From positions 1 to 43,612 of IMG/VR virus record IMGVR_UViG_3300025890_000047: a stretch of 43,612 nt of DNA; one strand, given 5' to 3'. Numbering within the stretch: position 1 is the stretch's first letter; each line of letters starts with the position of its first letter. Position numbers and translations under genes: made by a program. The DNA comes from a virus. The notes beneath the pieces were generated by a model. The model saw only the letters and a list, made by a program, of their open reading frames with translations. It did no database searches and was not told the origin of the DNA. This document shows positions 35,008-42,789 of this stretch, piece after piece.

Positions 35008-35611
35008 CATCCTCTTCTTCAAATGGGTCATCACCAAAAAATTCTGGTGGGTGTTCCATTTGGTAAGACTTAAACAAATCAAAGTTTACTATTTTATCTA
35101 GCATCGCAAAGATGCCGTGGCTTTCTTTCTCATTGTTGGTTAGTGTGTGGTCACACTTGAAATCAATCAGTTCCGATGAGTGCGTTGCGTCTTGCAATTC
35201 GCCCCTCTTTAGATGAATGGTCACTCCCCCCATTGCCTTCACTGCTTGAGCTTCGTTGATGTATCTCAAGTCGTCTGCCACTACGGGGGTTCCTAAAGTC
35301 AGGTGTCGTTCCACCTCTTTGACCCAAGTGTTTGCCCAAAATTCGTTGCCGATCTGGTCTCGACCCCATTCCACTCCCAAGGATTGCATCGCCCATCGTG
35401 GTGTTTTCCCTTCTAATAAATCACACGGCACTTCTTTAAGTGAGCCTTCAATGTGTGCATCGGTTAAACCAATCGCTCTAAGCATATTCTTTAGAGGATC
35501 AGCCATCTTGACTTTAGCATATCCGTGGTGTGCACACAAATAGTCGGCACATAAAGTTTTACCCGTTCCAATTTGACCAGCAAAGGCCACGACTTTAATT
35601 CTGGTATTCAT
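34958..35611 (-). CDS. Deoxynucleoside monophosphate kinase
   Basis: A 217-residue P-loop kinase that phosphorylates dNMPs to dNDPs for DNA synthesis. P-loop GQIGTGKT lies at residues 12-19, followed by a lid region (ADPLKNMLRAIGLTDAH), TPRWAMQSLGVEWGRDQIGN (typical of T4 gp1-like dNMP kinases) and VVADDLRYINEAQAVKAMGG. The start is set at 35611 because AGGAG lies five bases before this ATG; an upstream in-frame start would add 11 residues without such a site. It overlaps the preceding small gene by 17 bases and is the last gene of the minus-strand cassette. The Asp/Glu-rich C-terminus (DDPFEEEDVTDPDSRRV) is an extra tail. Confidence 0.85.
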   Translation of the reverse strand: MNTRIKVVAFAGQIGTGKTLCADYLCAHHGYAKVKMADPLKNMLRAIGLTDAHIEGSLKEVPCDLLEGKTPRWAMQSLGVEWGRDQIGNEFWANTWVKEVERHLTLGTPVVADDLRYINEAQAVKAMGGVTIHLKRGELQDATHSSELIDFKCDHTLTNNEKESHGIFAMLDKIVNFDLFKSYQMEHPPEFFGDDPFEEEDVTDPDSRRVPLTGLDN

Positions 35612-35789
35612 ATCCACTCCTGACAAGTTGTATTGATAGGTCAAGTCTTTCTGAAATAAGAAACCTAAGTTTATCCAACGCTTTCTTTACTTCGTCCTTC
35701 GACATATCACCTCTCATGTGCATGAGCCGTGCGTTTAGATTGTCTATCTCAGCCTCAATCGTTAACTTTCTTTCTATAATTTTCTCCAA
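35595..35789 (-). CDS. 64-residue coiled-coil protein (TTG start)
   Basis: It opens at TTG 35789-35787, directly abutting the nuclease stop (TAA TTG), with AAGGAG nine bases upstream; no ATG fits as well. The product is a charged helix-helix (MEKIIERKLTIEAEIDNLNA, LDKLRFLISERLDLSIQLV). A dimeric coiled coil is likely. Located between nuclease and dNMP kinase, its role is unknown. Confidence 0.6.
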   Translation of the reverse strand: MEKIIERKLTIEAEIDNLNARLMHMRGDMSKDEVKKALDKLRFLISERLDLSIQLVRSGYEYQN

Positions 35790-36584
35790 TTATTTTTTCT
35801 CCTTCGGCACATAAGGTTCCCATGCCTCGCAATGAGTTGTGCATCCTTTACTGCATACCCATTCCCCTTTGAAATTTGCTTGTGCATTGCCACATGTTGT
35901 GATGATTTTTTCTTCTGGCATTTTGCCATGCCAACATGCTTCTCTCTTAAAGCATCCACGACATCGCCAGTCACTCTCATCGGTTGCGACTTTAGTGATG
36001 TCATCTTTTAAAATTCTCTCAATCTTTGACATTAAAAATTCATAACGGAACTCATCGAAGTCTACATACTCATGTAAATAAAGACTGTTGTTCTTGCAGT
36101 AACTAACAAACAAGAAGCAAGGCAACCCTGACATTCCCATCATCATCATCATCTGGTCATAATATTTTGGGTGTGAATATCGCACACCTTTTTTTAGACA
36201 CGACTTAAACATTGCATCATTCATAGATTTAATTTCTACACCATGAGCAACCCCGTCTATCTCAACTATGCCATCAGCATGTCCGACTGCTAATCCATTA
36301 TAAGCAGTGTAAGACCATTGCTTCCCAGTCATAGGATCATTTTCCATAACAGAGATGCCAGCTTTTTTTAGGTCAGCAACAACTCTGTATTCAATACTAT
36401 GACCATCCCTAAATATTCTCTTCAACTTAGGGTCGGGAGAAGTTTCTGGATAACCACGATGAGCAAAAGCTATAGCGACAAGGCAATCATTACCAATACC
36501 TGATGCACCAATATATGATCTGGCTTTTTGTTCTGGGTCTGATGCGTATGCTTCATCAATAAGATTTGTAATGTCTGGTTTCAT
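35790..36584 (-). CDS. Cas4-like PD-(D/E)XK exonuclease with Cys cluster
   Basis: A 264-residue nuclease, likely a 5'-3' or branched-DNA exonuclease for recombination. The catalytic motif is GHADGIVE with D104, then HGVEIKS with E117 and K119. A conserved Cys34 (GNDCL) and C-terminal Cys (208, 211, 217, 231, 244, 248, 252) suggest a Fe-S or zinc cluster as in Cas4/AddB-type nucleases. A hydrophobic, Met-rich helix (YYDQMMMMMGMSGLPCFLF) follows the active site. It belongs to the minus-strand cassette with SSB-like and Sak4-like genes. Its start codon lies four bases downstream of a strong terminator hairpin and has no clear ribosome site, so expression may be limited. Confidence 0.8.
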   Translation of the reverse strand: MKPDITNLIDEAYASDPEQKARSYIGASGIGNDCLVAIAFAHRGYPETSPDPKLKRIFRDGHSIEYRVVADLKKAGISVMENDPMTGKQWSYTAYNGLAVGHADGIVEIDGVAHGVEIKSMNDAMFKSCLKKGVRYSHPKYYDQMMMMMGMSGLPCFLFVSYCKNNSLYLHEYVDFDEFRYEFLMSKIERILKDDITKVATDESDWRCRGCFKREACWHGKMPEEKIITTCGNAQANFKGEWVCSKGCTTHCEAWEPYVPKEKK

Positions 36585-36587
36585 ATT

Positions 36588-36613
36588 AAAAAAGGGGGGA
36601 GTTTCCTCCCCCC
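36588..36613 (-). terminator. Rho-independent terminator between SSB-like and nuclease genes
   Basis: Read on the minus strand: GGGGGGAG, loop GAAA, CTCCCCCC and then TTTTTT, an 8-bp all but perfect G/C stem with a GNRA loop. The U-tract ends four bases before the ATG of the nuclease gene. Most transcripts from Sak4 and SSB-like genes should stop here, with readthrough feeding the downstream nuclease and kinase. Confidence 0.88.
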
Positions 36614-36629
36614 AGTCCCAAGCTAAGAG

Positions 36630-37121
36630 TTAAAAGGGTATATCATCATCTAAGTCTTTGCTTGTGCTTACCGAAGGTTGACTAGGGGAGGAGGACACCA
36701 AACCTTTCGGCACGCTTTTGGGATCGATAAAGCCTGAGACCTTAGTACCAGCACGATCTTCGCCAGTCGTCTTGTCTTTGAAGCTCTCATCAACAACCCT
36801 GATCCCTGGCTCAAGTCCAATAAGACTGGAGATGTCGCCTGGTTTATCTGGATTACTATGACCACCGAAAGTACATAGTGCTTTCAGTTGTTCTCGACCA
36901 ATTCTTGTTGCAGCTTCTGATGATGGGGTGTGAACATTAATCCACATCCTAATCATTCCATCATCACAAGACATGTTAACGTAAACTTGAGAGCCACCAG
37001 TCGCAGTCTTGCGAACTTCAGCCTCTGTTACTTTCACAACATACTTACCTTTGGGTAGTTGCTGACTTCCTTTTGCAGCTACAATCCCTTCAAGGTTTAA
37101 ATCTTCAAAACTAAACGCCAT
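36630..37121 (-). CDS. Single-stranded DNA-binding protein (DUF669-like)
   Basis: A 163-residue protein with an OB-fold-like N-terminal 120 residues (LPKGKYVVKVTEAEVRKTAT, GGSQVYVNMSCDDGMIRMWI) and a flexible Ser/Pro/Lys linker ending in DLDDDIPF. The acidic DDDIPF tip is the hallmark of bacterial SSB proteins and recruits partners. The core resembles phage DUF669 proteins as I recall. It overlaps the Sak4-like gene by 11 bases and is followed by a terminator, so it is likely the most abundant product of this cassette. Role: coating single strands during replication and recombination. Confidence 0.82.
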   Translation of the reverse strand: MAFSFEDLNLEGIVAAKGSQQLPKGKYVVKVTEAEVRKTATGGSQVYVNMSCDDGMIRMWINVHTPSSEAATRIGREQLKALCTFGGHSNPDKPGDISSLIGLEPGIRVVDESFKDKTTGEDRAGTKVSGFIDPKSVPKGLVSSSPSQPSVSTSKDLDDDIPF

Positions 37122-37938
37122 TATTTTCTCCTTCTTTTATATGTTTGGCTATCCATTTATCGTAAGTGTCATCGTCCATATCCATTCTGCGAAAGAGATC
37201 GACAATGTTTCCAGTCTGCTCGACTGGTCTTAGTCTGCGTTTTTCGTCACGGACTTTTCCCTTCCATCCATTGACCTCATCAGTGATGACATAACGGATT
37301 ACTTTCTTTTTCGCCTTGTCATCAGTGTCGGCTGTATGCCTTACACCACAAAAGACTGCATCGAAAATTCCAGGGAGTTGTTGTTGAGTAGCTTTGCCAC
37401 CAACCATAGCCCAATACTCTACGTTGCCGTTATCATCTGTGCTCTCTTTTGAAAGAGCCGTGATTAAAACATGACAAGGTAGGTCTCGGATTAATTTACA
37501 AGCACCAATTATATTGGAGCCATGAGTTGCGTAAACTTCAAATCCATTCTTAGCTTTGCCTAGTTTCTTTGCTTCATTCTCAGCAAGCTCATTGGCATAC
37601 TTCATACTGTGATCGGATAGTTCAGTAAGACTATCAATCCCAATCCACTTGTAATCTTTAGAATTAAAGTCTTCCGACTTGATCCACTTAACAATATCTC
37701 TGAAAGAATACTTGTTGTTATCTGGATTTGTTTCGCCACCCCAACTCGTAAAGGGTAGGTAATCAATACCACTAGATCGAATAGAACTAAGTCCACTCTC
37801 TCCACTAATAATGAAACCCTTTCCATAATGCTTTTGATAGTGAGCAAACTGAGTGGTCTTACCCCACCCATGATGCCCGTACAGTAAACATTTACGATAA
37901 GAAGTGGTGTGGTCATTCGTATTCATTGGACTAAACAT
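37111..37938 (-). CDS. Sak4-like RecA-fold ATPase
   Basis: A 275-residue ATPase (AAA_24/Sak4 type). Walker A GHHGWGKT is at residues 21-28, and Walker B is KWIGIDSLTELSDHSM (catalytic Asp near 102). The rest (ELPGIFDAVFCG-like region, VKVIRYVITDEVNGWKG-like end) is typical of phage single-strand annealing/exchange ATPases that act with SSB. The start is placed at ATG 37938, which has GAGG six bases before it; a longer start at 37950 lacks one. Gene order Sak4, SSB and nuclease is a known phage recombination set. It overlaps the preceding gene by eight bases. Confidence 0.82.
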   Translation of the reverse strand: MFSPMNTNDHTTSYRKCLLYGHHGWGKTTQFAHYQKHYGKGFIISGESGLSSIRSSGIDYLPFTSWGGETNPDNNKYSFRDIVKWIKSEDFNSKDYKWIGIDSLTELSDHSMKYANELAENEAKKLGKAKNGFEVYATHGSNIIGACKLIRDLPCHVLITALSKESTDDNGNVEYWAMVGGKATQQQLPGIFDAVFCGVRHTADTDDKAKKKVIRYVITDEVNGWKGKVRDEKRRLRPVEQTGNIVDLFRRMDMDDDTYDKWIAKHIKEGENNGV

Positions 37939-38338
37939 CCGACACCTCACTCACATTTATGGTTGTTGTTCCTAACTTGCGTGTAAGACATGGCAGAACT
38001 TCTTTCTGCTCATCTTCTGTTAGGGAATTAAATTTTCTTTTATTAATAGTAAGTCTTTTGCTTACATGTGCTGGCAACTCATCACGATCAGAAAACAAAT
38101 CAAACATTAAGTCTTGATCCCATTCCCAACGCTCTTGAATTTTCACAGTCACCAAGCTCTTACCAGCTTTAAGCGACTGCTCACCAGTCTCCTTAGAAAA
38201 ACTCTCAAGGATTTTATCCTTCAAGCCTTCCATCTCGTCTTCAATTTTTTGTTTGGTTTTAATAAGGTGGTCATAGCGTTCTGCTTGTCCACTTAGAGTA
38301 GTTTCATCTGCCCCATCATAGGCATCCCAATCACTCAT
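37931..38338 (-). CDS. First gene of recombination cassette, helical protein
   Basis: A 135-residue protein with an excellent ribosome site (GGAGG). The first 55 residues form a charged helix (YDHLIKTKQKIEDEMEGLKD) and the second half is mixed alpha/beta (SLVTVKIQERWEWDQDLMFD, AHVSKRLTINKRKFNSLTED). It leads the minus-strand operon of Sak4-like ATPase and SSB-like gene, so an accessory recombination role is likely. The family is one I have seen next to such ATPases but cannot name. Confidence 0.65.
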   Translation of the reverse strand: MSDWDAYDGADETTLSGQAERYDHLIKTKQKIEDEMEGLKDKILESFSKETGEQSLKAGKSLVTVKIQERWEWDQDLMFDLFSDRDELPAHVSKRLTINKRKFNSLTEDEQKEVLPCLTRKLGTTTINVSEVSDV

Positions 38339-38502
38339 AATAGTCCTCCGTAATGTTAATAGTGATTTATTTATAACTCAAATAGCCATCTGTTACTAGA
38401 CCCAGTTGTGACATTAGATGTGTAGAATAACGCACAGTTGTTTATTAAGTCGTCTTAGTTGTGTTAAATGTAAGGTGTTTAAACAATACGAGGACATATA
38501 AA
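38339..38502. promoter_or_regulatory. Divergent control region
   Basis: A 164-base region between oppositely oriented operons. The minus-strand side holds TTATAAAT (about 38370-38377 on plus as ATTTATAA) near the GGAGG ribosome site. The plus-strand side has GAGGA before ATG 38503. Repeated words stand out: AGTTGTG (38404-38410 and 38457-38463), AGTTGTT (38436-38442) and AGATGTGT (38416-38423). AGATGTGT and AGTTGTG also occur in 43279-43612. A regulator binding site is likely; exact promoters cannot be fixed by eye. Confidence 0.5.
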
Positions 38503-38862
38503 ATGACAGAGACATATAAGATGTATCGGACAGATAGTGACAACACGAGTATCGAAGCTGCAAATTCTGTTGATGCTACAAAACTAGAAGCTATAGTTTG
38601 GGCAGTGATAGATAGGTTCGGTACTGGTGGATGTATCCAAGATGAGGTACTCGAAGAGCTATCGGCTTACCGATACAATTCAATATCAAATAGGTTCAAG
38701 GCATTAGTAGAGAAGAACCTTATTGTTCGTTGTGAGATGACAAGGAAAGGAAAGTCTGGTCGTAGCCAAAGGGTTATGATGTCTAAAAGATTTTACGACT
38801 TGGAAGAGATCACACAAGAAGAACGTCAACAACATTTAGCAGAAACCGAGAGAGGAATATGA
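38503..38862 (+). CDS. Winged-helix DNA-binding protein
   Basis: A 119-residue protein; ATG 38503 is chosen because of GAGGA upstream, whereas an in-frame GTG at 38461 would add 14 residues. Residues about 25-105 match a winged helix-turn-helix: VWAVIDRFGTGGCIQDEVLE, YRYNSISNRFKALVEKNLIV and a wing RKGKSGRSQRVM. The family, with GCIQDEVL and SISNRFKAL, is common in marine phages. It is the first gene of the rightward operon with the prim-pol/helicase and could be the early regulator or an origin-binding factor. Not known which. Confidence 0.75.
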   Translation: MTETYKMYRTDSDNTSIEAANSVDATKLEAIVWAVIDRFGTGGCIQDEVLEELSAYRYNSISNRFKALVEKNLIVRCEMTRKGKSGRSQRVMMSKRFYDLEEITQEERQQHLAETERGI

Positions 38863-38863
38863 A

Positions 38864-39076
38864 ATGAATTTCAACGCAGTCAAATTTATTGATGATTGTG
38901 GTGGCGTAAACGAAGTCGCAAAGGTTATGGGGAAACATAGGACAGCACCTTATAGGATTATAAGGTCTAACTACATTGGCTCTCCACTCCTTTGTAAATT
39001 ACTGGAACGAAATCCTCATTTGGATTTGAACGATTACTTTAATAAGGACACACAAAATGACAGAGACAGTGAATGA
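38864..39076 (+). CDS. Small Cro-like HTH protein
   Basis: A 70-residue protein with AGAGGA before the ATG. Residues 10-35 (DDCGGVNEVAKVMGKHRTAP) and the following YRIIRSNYIGSPLLCKLLER fit a compact helix-turn-helix of Cro or XRE type, with the recognition helix around KHRTAPYRII. It overlaps the prim-pol/helicase by 20 bases, so translation is coupled. Likely an autoregulator of the replication operon, though no operator is shown. Confidence 0.6.
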   Translation: MNFNAVKFIDDCGGVNEVAKVMGKHRTAPYRIIRSNYIGSPLLCKLLERNPHLDLNDYFNKDTQNDRDSE

Positions 39077-41048
39077 CGAATGGCGAAAGTCAATGCACCA
39101 ACAAGCGACAGAGGCAGTTGATAGAGGGTGGAATATTATACCACTTAGTATAACAAGCAAGAAGCCTCTGATAAAATGGGCAGAATATCAGACCAAACAA
39201 ATTACCCATGATGAGGTTGATGAATGGTTCTATGAGGGTGTAGCTACGGAGAGTGGTACAGTCATCAAGAACTTTAACTTAGCCCTGATAACTGGGTCTA
39301 TTTCTGGTGTAGTGGTAGTTGACTGCGACAACGATAAGGCAGTTGAGTATTGCAAGAGTAAAGAGTTAACCACACCATATAGTGTTAAGACTACTAGAGG
39401 TAGGCACTTCTACTTTTCACACCCACAAAATGGTAAGCGATTTCAAAACACAGTTGATCTACACAAAGTTCAGGGCTTAGATTTTAGAGGCGATGGTGGT
39501 TATGTTGTTATGCCTCCGTCCGTTAAGATCAAGGATGGTAAAGTCGCACACATGTATGACTGGGAAATAGGTGTCGGGTGTGACTGGGATAACCTTGACG
39601 ACTTTGCCTGGAGCGAAAATCCTACCGAAGTCCTGGCTCCGATGGAGGGTGAGTTCTCGTTTGGCAACCTCGACTTAGAGAATGTAAAGGTGGCTGACGT
39701 ACATGATGCGATGCCTATATGGGATCAAGCTAAGTTAAGAGTTGCACACATCAATAGAAAGTTTACCACTGGAGATGGTACTGATACTTGGATGTTTAGA
39801 TTTGTCGCACAGAAAGTAAGACAAGGTATTACTGGAGATGATCTATATATAGTAGTCAATAAATTCCATGACGAGTTCTTTGATAGTACAAACTACACTC
39901 CGAATGACACAGATAAGTGGTTAAACGAGAAGATTAAGTCTGCCATTGACCTTGATAAAAGAAATTATAGGTCAGATTATGACAGTAATGGCGATAGAAA
40001 ATCCAATAAAGAAAAGAAAGCTACAAGGCTTGGTCGATTAAGACCTATATATAGTTCAGACGTAGATCGTTTGATCGATACATTAGGAGATACAGATTAC
40101 ATAGCCGAACCTTTAATAGCTCACGGAGCTATCTCACAAGTGGTTGGTTACAACGGGCATGGCAAGTCTTTTTTCTTATCTGCTTTGTTGACATCACTCG
40201 CATCGGGTAATCCAAACTTCGGGCCATACGAAACTAAGAAGCCGTGCAAAGTCTTTTACCTTGACTACGACAATCCAGCACGAACAGTTCTTCATCGCTT
40301 CAAGAACTTCACATCTATGTTTGGAGACACTGGACACAACATGAATATGTGGTCGCCAGCTTTGATTTCAAAAGAGGATGGTGGTGAGATGAACCTTCGT
40401 ACTGAAGATGGGTTCCGACTTCTTGAAGAATGGTTGGACGAGATCAAGCCTGACGTTGTTGTTATCGATACAGTCCGTAATGCTTTTGGTGGTATCGAAG
40501 AAGCATCGGCATCCGAGTGGTTCAAAGTAAATCATGTGGCTCGCAGCATCAGAACAAAATACAATGCAGCAGTCGTAGTCGTCCATCACAGGAATAAGCC
40601 TGGTGAAAGTGGGCTGGGCAGAGAAGCTGGATCGACAGCACAGCTAACCGACATTGATACACAGATTATGGTGACGCAAGTTTTTCAAAACAAACAGGAC
40701 GCAAAGCAGAAAGCTGGTATTCTTGATGGCGACTTTGAAGTTTACACAGGTAATGGTGAACGCAAAAGTCCATTCGGTTATCTGGATCAGTACCTAGAGC
40801 CTGACAGTAGATTGAAAATGGTAACGCAAGTTACGTTTGGTAAGGTTAGATCGCAGACAGAACTACATCAAACTCATTACATTGGTTGGGCTGAAAGATT
40901 GGTGGATGGTTCTTCTTATATAGTGTCAACTCTTTCGCCTAAACAAAAGGCGAGGATACTACATGAAAAGAAAGGGAAGTCTGCTATGGATATTAGCCGA
41001 GAGCTTATGCTTCCAGTCTACGAAGTTAAAAGGTGGATCGGGGAATGA
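39057..41048 (+). CDS. Prim-pol/helicase fusion replication protein
   Basis: A 663-residue protein that primes and unwinds DNA. Residues about 15-180 form an archaeo-eukaryotic bifunctional primase/polymerase: VVVDCDND with D89 and D91, GRHFYF with H117 and LDFRGDGGYVVMPPS with D142/D146. A linker (180-330) follows. Residues about 345-580 form a RepA/AAA_25-type RecA-fold helicase with Walker A VVGYNGHGKS (K370), VFYLDYDNPARTVLHRF, Walker B VVVIDTVRN (D471) and sensor AAVVVVHHRNK. Residues 630-663 form a C-terminal HTH (AMDISRELMLPVYEVKRWIG). Prim-pol/helicase fusions support phage and plasmid initiation, and since no DNA polymerase is visible in the window it may be the central replication factor. 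Confidence 0.88.
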   Translation: MTETVNDEWRKSMHQQATEAVDRGWNIIPLSITSKKPLIKWAEYQTKQITHDEVDEWFYEGVATESGTVIKNFNLALITGSISGVVVVDCDNDKAVEYCKSKELTTPYSVKTTRGRHFYFSHPQNGKRFQNTVDLHKVQGLDFRGDGGYVVMPPSVKIKDGKVAHMYDWEIGVGCDWDNLDDFAWSENPTEVLAPMEGEFSFGNLDLENVKVADVHDAMPIWDQAKLRVAHINRKFTTGDGTDTWMFRFVAQKVRQGITGDDLYIVVNKFHDEFFDSTNYTPNDTDKWLNEKIKSAIDLDKRNYRSDYDSNGDRKSNKEKKATRLGRLRPIYSSDVDRLIDTLGDTDYIAEPLIAHGAISQVVGYNGHGKSFFLSALLTSLASGNPNFGPYETKKPCKVFYLDYDNPARTVLHRFKNFTSMFGDTGHNMNMWSPALISKEDGGEMNLRTEDGFRLLEEWLDEIKPDVVVIDTVRNAFGGIEEASASEWFKVNHVARSIRTKYNAAVVVVHHRNKPGESGLGREAGSTAQLTDIDTQIMVTQVFQNKQDAKQKAGILDGDFEVYTGNGERKSPFGYLDQYLEPDSRLKMVTQVTFGKVRSQTELHQTHYIGWAERLVDGSSYIVSTLSPKQKARILHEKKGKSAMDISRELMLPVYEVKRWIGE

Positions 41049-41079
41049 TAGGTAATAGACTAATTAGAACATTGTTTTA

Positions 41080-41107
41080 CAAGACTGGCTCAAGGAGCCA
41101 TGTCTTG
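41080..41107 (+). other. Long imperfect hairpin after prim-pol/helicase
   Basis: CAAGAC TGGCTC, loop AAG, GAGCCA, one bulged T, GTCTTG: a 12-bp stem with a single bulge. It has no U-tract afterwards, only two copies of TTGTTTCTA (41112-41120 and 41122-41130). It may be a processing site, an operator or a weak terminator. Confidence 0.6.
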
Positions 41108-41218
41108 CTAGTTGTTTCTAATTGTTTCTATCACCTCTCCGAGGATTATAACTATAGGTGTGGGGGGTACGTCAAGTAACTCATGCCTATTCTTATCACG
41201 AATGTTAACAATGAGGAT

Positions 41219-41240
41219 CGACCCCCCCTTATGGGGGTCG
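41219..41240 (+). other. GC-rich hairpin in leader of 41279 gene
   Basis: CGACCCCC, loop CCTTAT, GGGGGTCG: an 8-bp perfect stem in an A+T-rich region. It is followed by CTCTTAAAC, not a clear U-run. It lies 38 bases before ATG 41279 and could act as an attenuator or as protection of the leader. Confidence 0.6.
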
Positions 41241-41278
41241 CTCTTAAACTAAGGGAAGAAAGGAGAGGCGATACGAAA

Positions 41279-41608
41279 ATGTCTGGACGAGTGCTCTCGG
41301 ATGATGAGAGGACTAGGTTACAGTACATGTTGGATAACAATTACACTTACAGAGCAATGGCTAAGTCTATGGGTTGTTGCACAGATACTCTTAAACGGAT
41401 ACTCGTCCGAGAAGACATGGCTGATTTTGAGGGAGCTAAGTATGCCCTTTCGCCTAGTCATAGAACCCAAACCAAAATGTGGAAACGACCATGTATCCGA
41501 TGCAAGTCGGAAGTGGAGAGACCTAAATGGCAGTACATCTGCGACAAATGCAAGCACAACACTCAGCATGTTGAGGGTGTGCCTGATGATTATTTATGGG
41601 AGACTTGA
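41279..41608 (+). CDS. HTH plus zinc-ribbon protein
   Basis: A 109-residue protein. A longer frame from 41183 would run through the hairpin at 41219-41240; ATG 41279 with AGGAG upstream is preferred. Residues 6-45 form a helix-turn-helix (NYTYRAMAKSMGCCTDTLKR), similar to small resolvase-like or Trp-repressor-like HTHs. Residues 74-95 have CIRC then CDKC, a zinc ribbon. The pair suggests sequence-specific DNA binding. It abuts the resolvase gene with its TGA followed directly by ATG. Regulator or recombination accessory is open. Confidence 0.65.
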   Translation: MSGRVLSDDERTRLQYMLDNNYTYRAMAKSMGCCTDTLKRILVREDMADFEGAKYALSPSHRTQTKMWKRPCIRCKSEVERPKWQYICDKCKHNTQHVEGVPDDYLWET

Positions 41609-42130
41609 ATGAGTAATAAGAGTGGTAAGTTTGGTAAGAGAAAAGGCGATGGATATGAACGAGAACTGGCGAAGTATCTTGACCAAAAACTTTTCGGCAG
41701 CACGGGACAAATAAGTCGGATGCCGTTATCAGGAGGTGGGTCGCACCTGGGGGGTGGGGGTCGAGCCGACTTGCTAGGAACTCCGACTATCTGGGTCGAA
41801 GCAAAGCGAACAGAAAAGTTCAGTCCTTATGCTGCTATGGCTCAAGCTGAAAATGGTTTGATAGCTAGCAAAACAAAGGGCGAAGTTCCTGTAGTTATCA
41901 GTCGTAAGAACAACACGCCGACAGCCGACAGCTTAGTCGTAATGAAGCTCGGCGACTGGATCGAGTTGTATTCGGAATGGTTGAGAGCCTGTGGTTATGA
42001 AACTTATGATGAAGAAGAGATGGAAATAACAGTTACCTTCGATGAGCCACGACTTGTTCCAGGCTTACGGGACGACAGGGATGAAAAGGTTGTGCAATTA
42101 TTCAAGCCTAAGAACAACGAAGAGGATTAG
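41609..42130 (+). CDS. Holliday junction resolvase-like (Hjc type)
   Basis: A 173-residue protein with a PD-(D/E)XK core in the order and spacing of archaeal Hjc/phage resolvases: GDGYERELA (E17), GGGRADLLG (D54) and IWVEAKR (E64, K66). A Gly-rich loop (SGGGSHLGGGG) precedes D54. Residues 120-173 form a charged extra tail. It would cleave four-way junctions or branched replication intermediates before packaging. Gene order next to the HTH/zinc protein and in the replication operon supports this; a different nuclease specificity cannot be excluded. Confidence 0.8.
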   Translation: MSNKSGKFGKRKGDGYERELAKYLDQKLFGSTGQISRMPLSGGGSHLGGGGRADLLGTPTIWVEAKRTEKFSPYAAMAQAENGLIASKTKGEVPVVISRKNNTPTADSLVVMKLGDWIELYSEWLRACGYETYDEEEMEITVTFDEPRLVPGLRDDRDEKVVQLFKPKNNEED

Positions 42131-42133
42131 GAA

Positions 42134-42292
42134 ATGAATTGTTGCCCAGCACCAGATGTTTGCAAGAAGTTAGGTGGATGTATAGCCAAGATGAAAGGTT
42201 ATAACGAGAATGTTTCTCGGCTTGCTCCTAATATTATTGATGTAGTTCCACCCAAAAAGAAAAGCGTTGTGAAAGGCATACCTAAAAATTAG
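42134..42292 (+). CDS. 52-residue Cys-rich protein
   Basis: ATG 42134 has AGGA just upstream. The first 16 residues are Cys-rich (MNCCPAPDVCKKLGGCIAKM: four Cys), followed by a Lys-rich C-terminal half (PPKKKSVVKGIPKN). It could hold one zinc or disulfide knot. The stop codon's last base is the first base of the next gene's GTG. Family not recognised. Confidence 0.55.
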   Translation: MNCCPAPDVCKKLGGCIAKMKGYNENVSRLAPNIIDVVPPKKKSVVKGIPKN

Positions 42293-42789
42293 TGGCTGAC
42301 TGGCAAACTTGCCAGCACTGTATGGAAACCAAACCAATTAACGATTATTATAAAGTCGGTGGTCAGGCTAAAAACAAGGATCGCAGAGTGTTAACTTGTA
42401 AGACTTGTTACTTAGAAAAAAAGAATAGGAGCTTTGCTCTCAAACCAGAGAATTATATTAGGAGATCATTCAGCCAGTTAAGACATAGTCGTAAAAAGAT
42501 TAGCCCGAACATGGCATGGGATATTACATGTGAAGATGTTATTGAAATATATTATAAACAAAATGGAGAGTGTGCTCTCACAGGTATCCGACTGGATCAT
42601 ACTAGAACGGGAGATCGAAGGAAACGAAATCCCTTCAACATCAGCATTGATCGGATTGATAATGATGTTGGTTATGTTGTTGATAATATCCAATTAGTTT
42701 GTTCGGTTGTGAACATGATGAAAGGTGCGTGGAATGAAAGTGATTTCTTATACGTTTGTAAAAGGGTAGCTCTTCATGGAGAAGACTAA
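42292..42789 (+). CDS. HNH endonuclease with N-terminal zinc finger
   Basis: GTG start overlapping the preceding stop by one base. The 165-residue protein has C7-x2-C10 and C36-x2-C39 (zinc finger), then a linker helix and an HNH fold: NGECALTGIRLD, NISIDRIDNDVGYVVDNIQL (D120, N132) and CSVVNMMKG. This layout is typical of phage-encoded HNH enzymes; some are mobile homing enzymes and others help terminase. Because it is in the replication region and not next to terminase, homing or a recombination role is more likely. It is not inserted into another gene. Confidence 0.75.
   Translation: MADWQTCQHCMETKPINDYYKVGGQAKNKDRRVLTCKTCYLEKKNRSFALKPENYIRRSFSQLRHSRKKISPNMAWDITCEDVIEIYYKQNGECALTGIRLDHTRTGDRRKRNPFNISIDRIDNDVGYVVDNIQLVCSVVNMMKGAWNESDFLYVCKRVALHGED

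Noticed and set aside
38461-38502. GTG start for the winged-helix gene
   Set aside because: ATG 38503 has GAGGA at correct distance; the extension has no such site and lies in the control region.
41080-41107. Hairpin as Rho-independent terminator
   Set aside because: There is no U-run after the stem; it is recorded only as a structural element.
41183-41278. Longer N-terminus for the HTH/zinc-ribbon gene
   Set aside because: It would be coded across a GC hairpin, while ATG 41279 has AGGAG upstream. The extension has no recognisable domain.
42292-42789. HNH gene as an intron-borne homing endonuclease
   Set aside because: It does not interrupt another gene and overlaps neighbours by one and 14 bases; kept as a freestanding gene.
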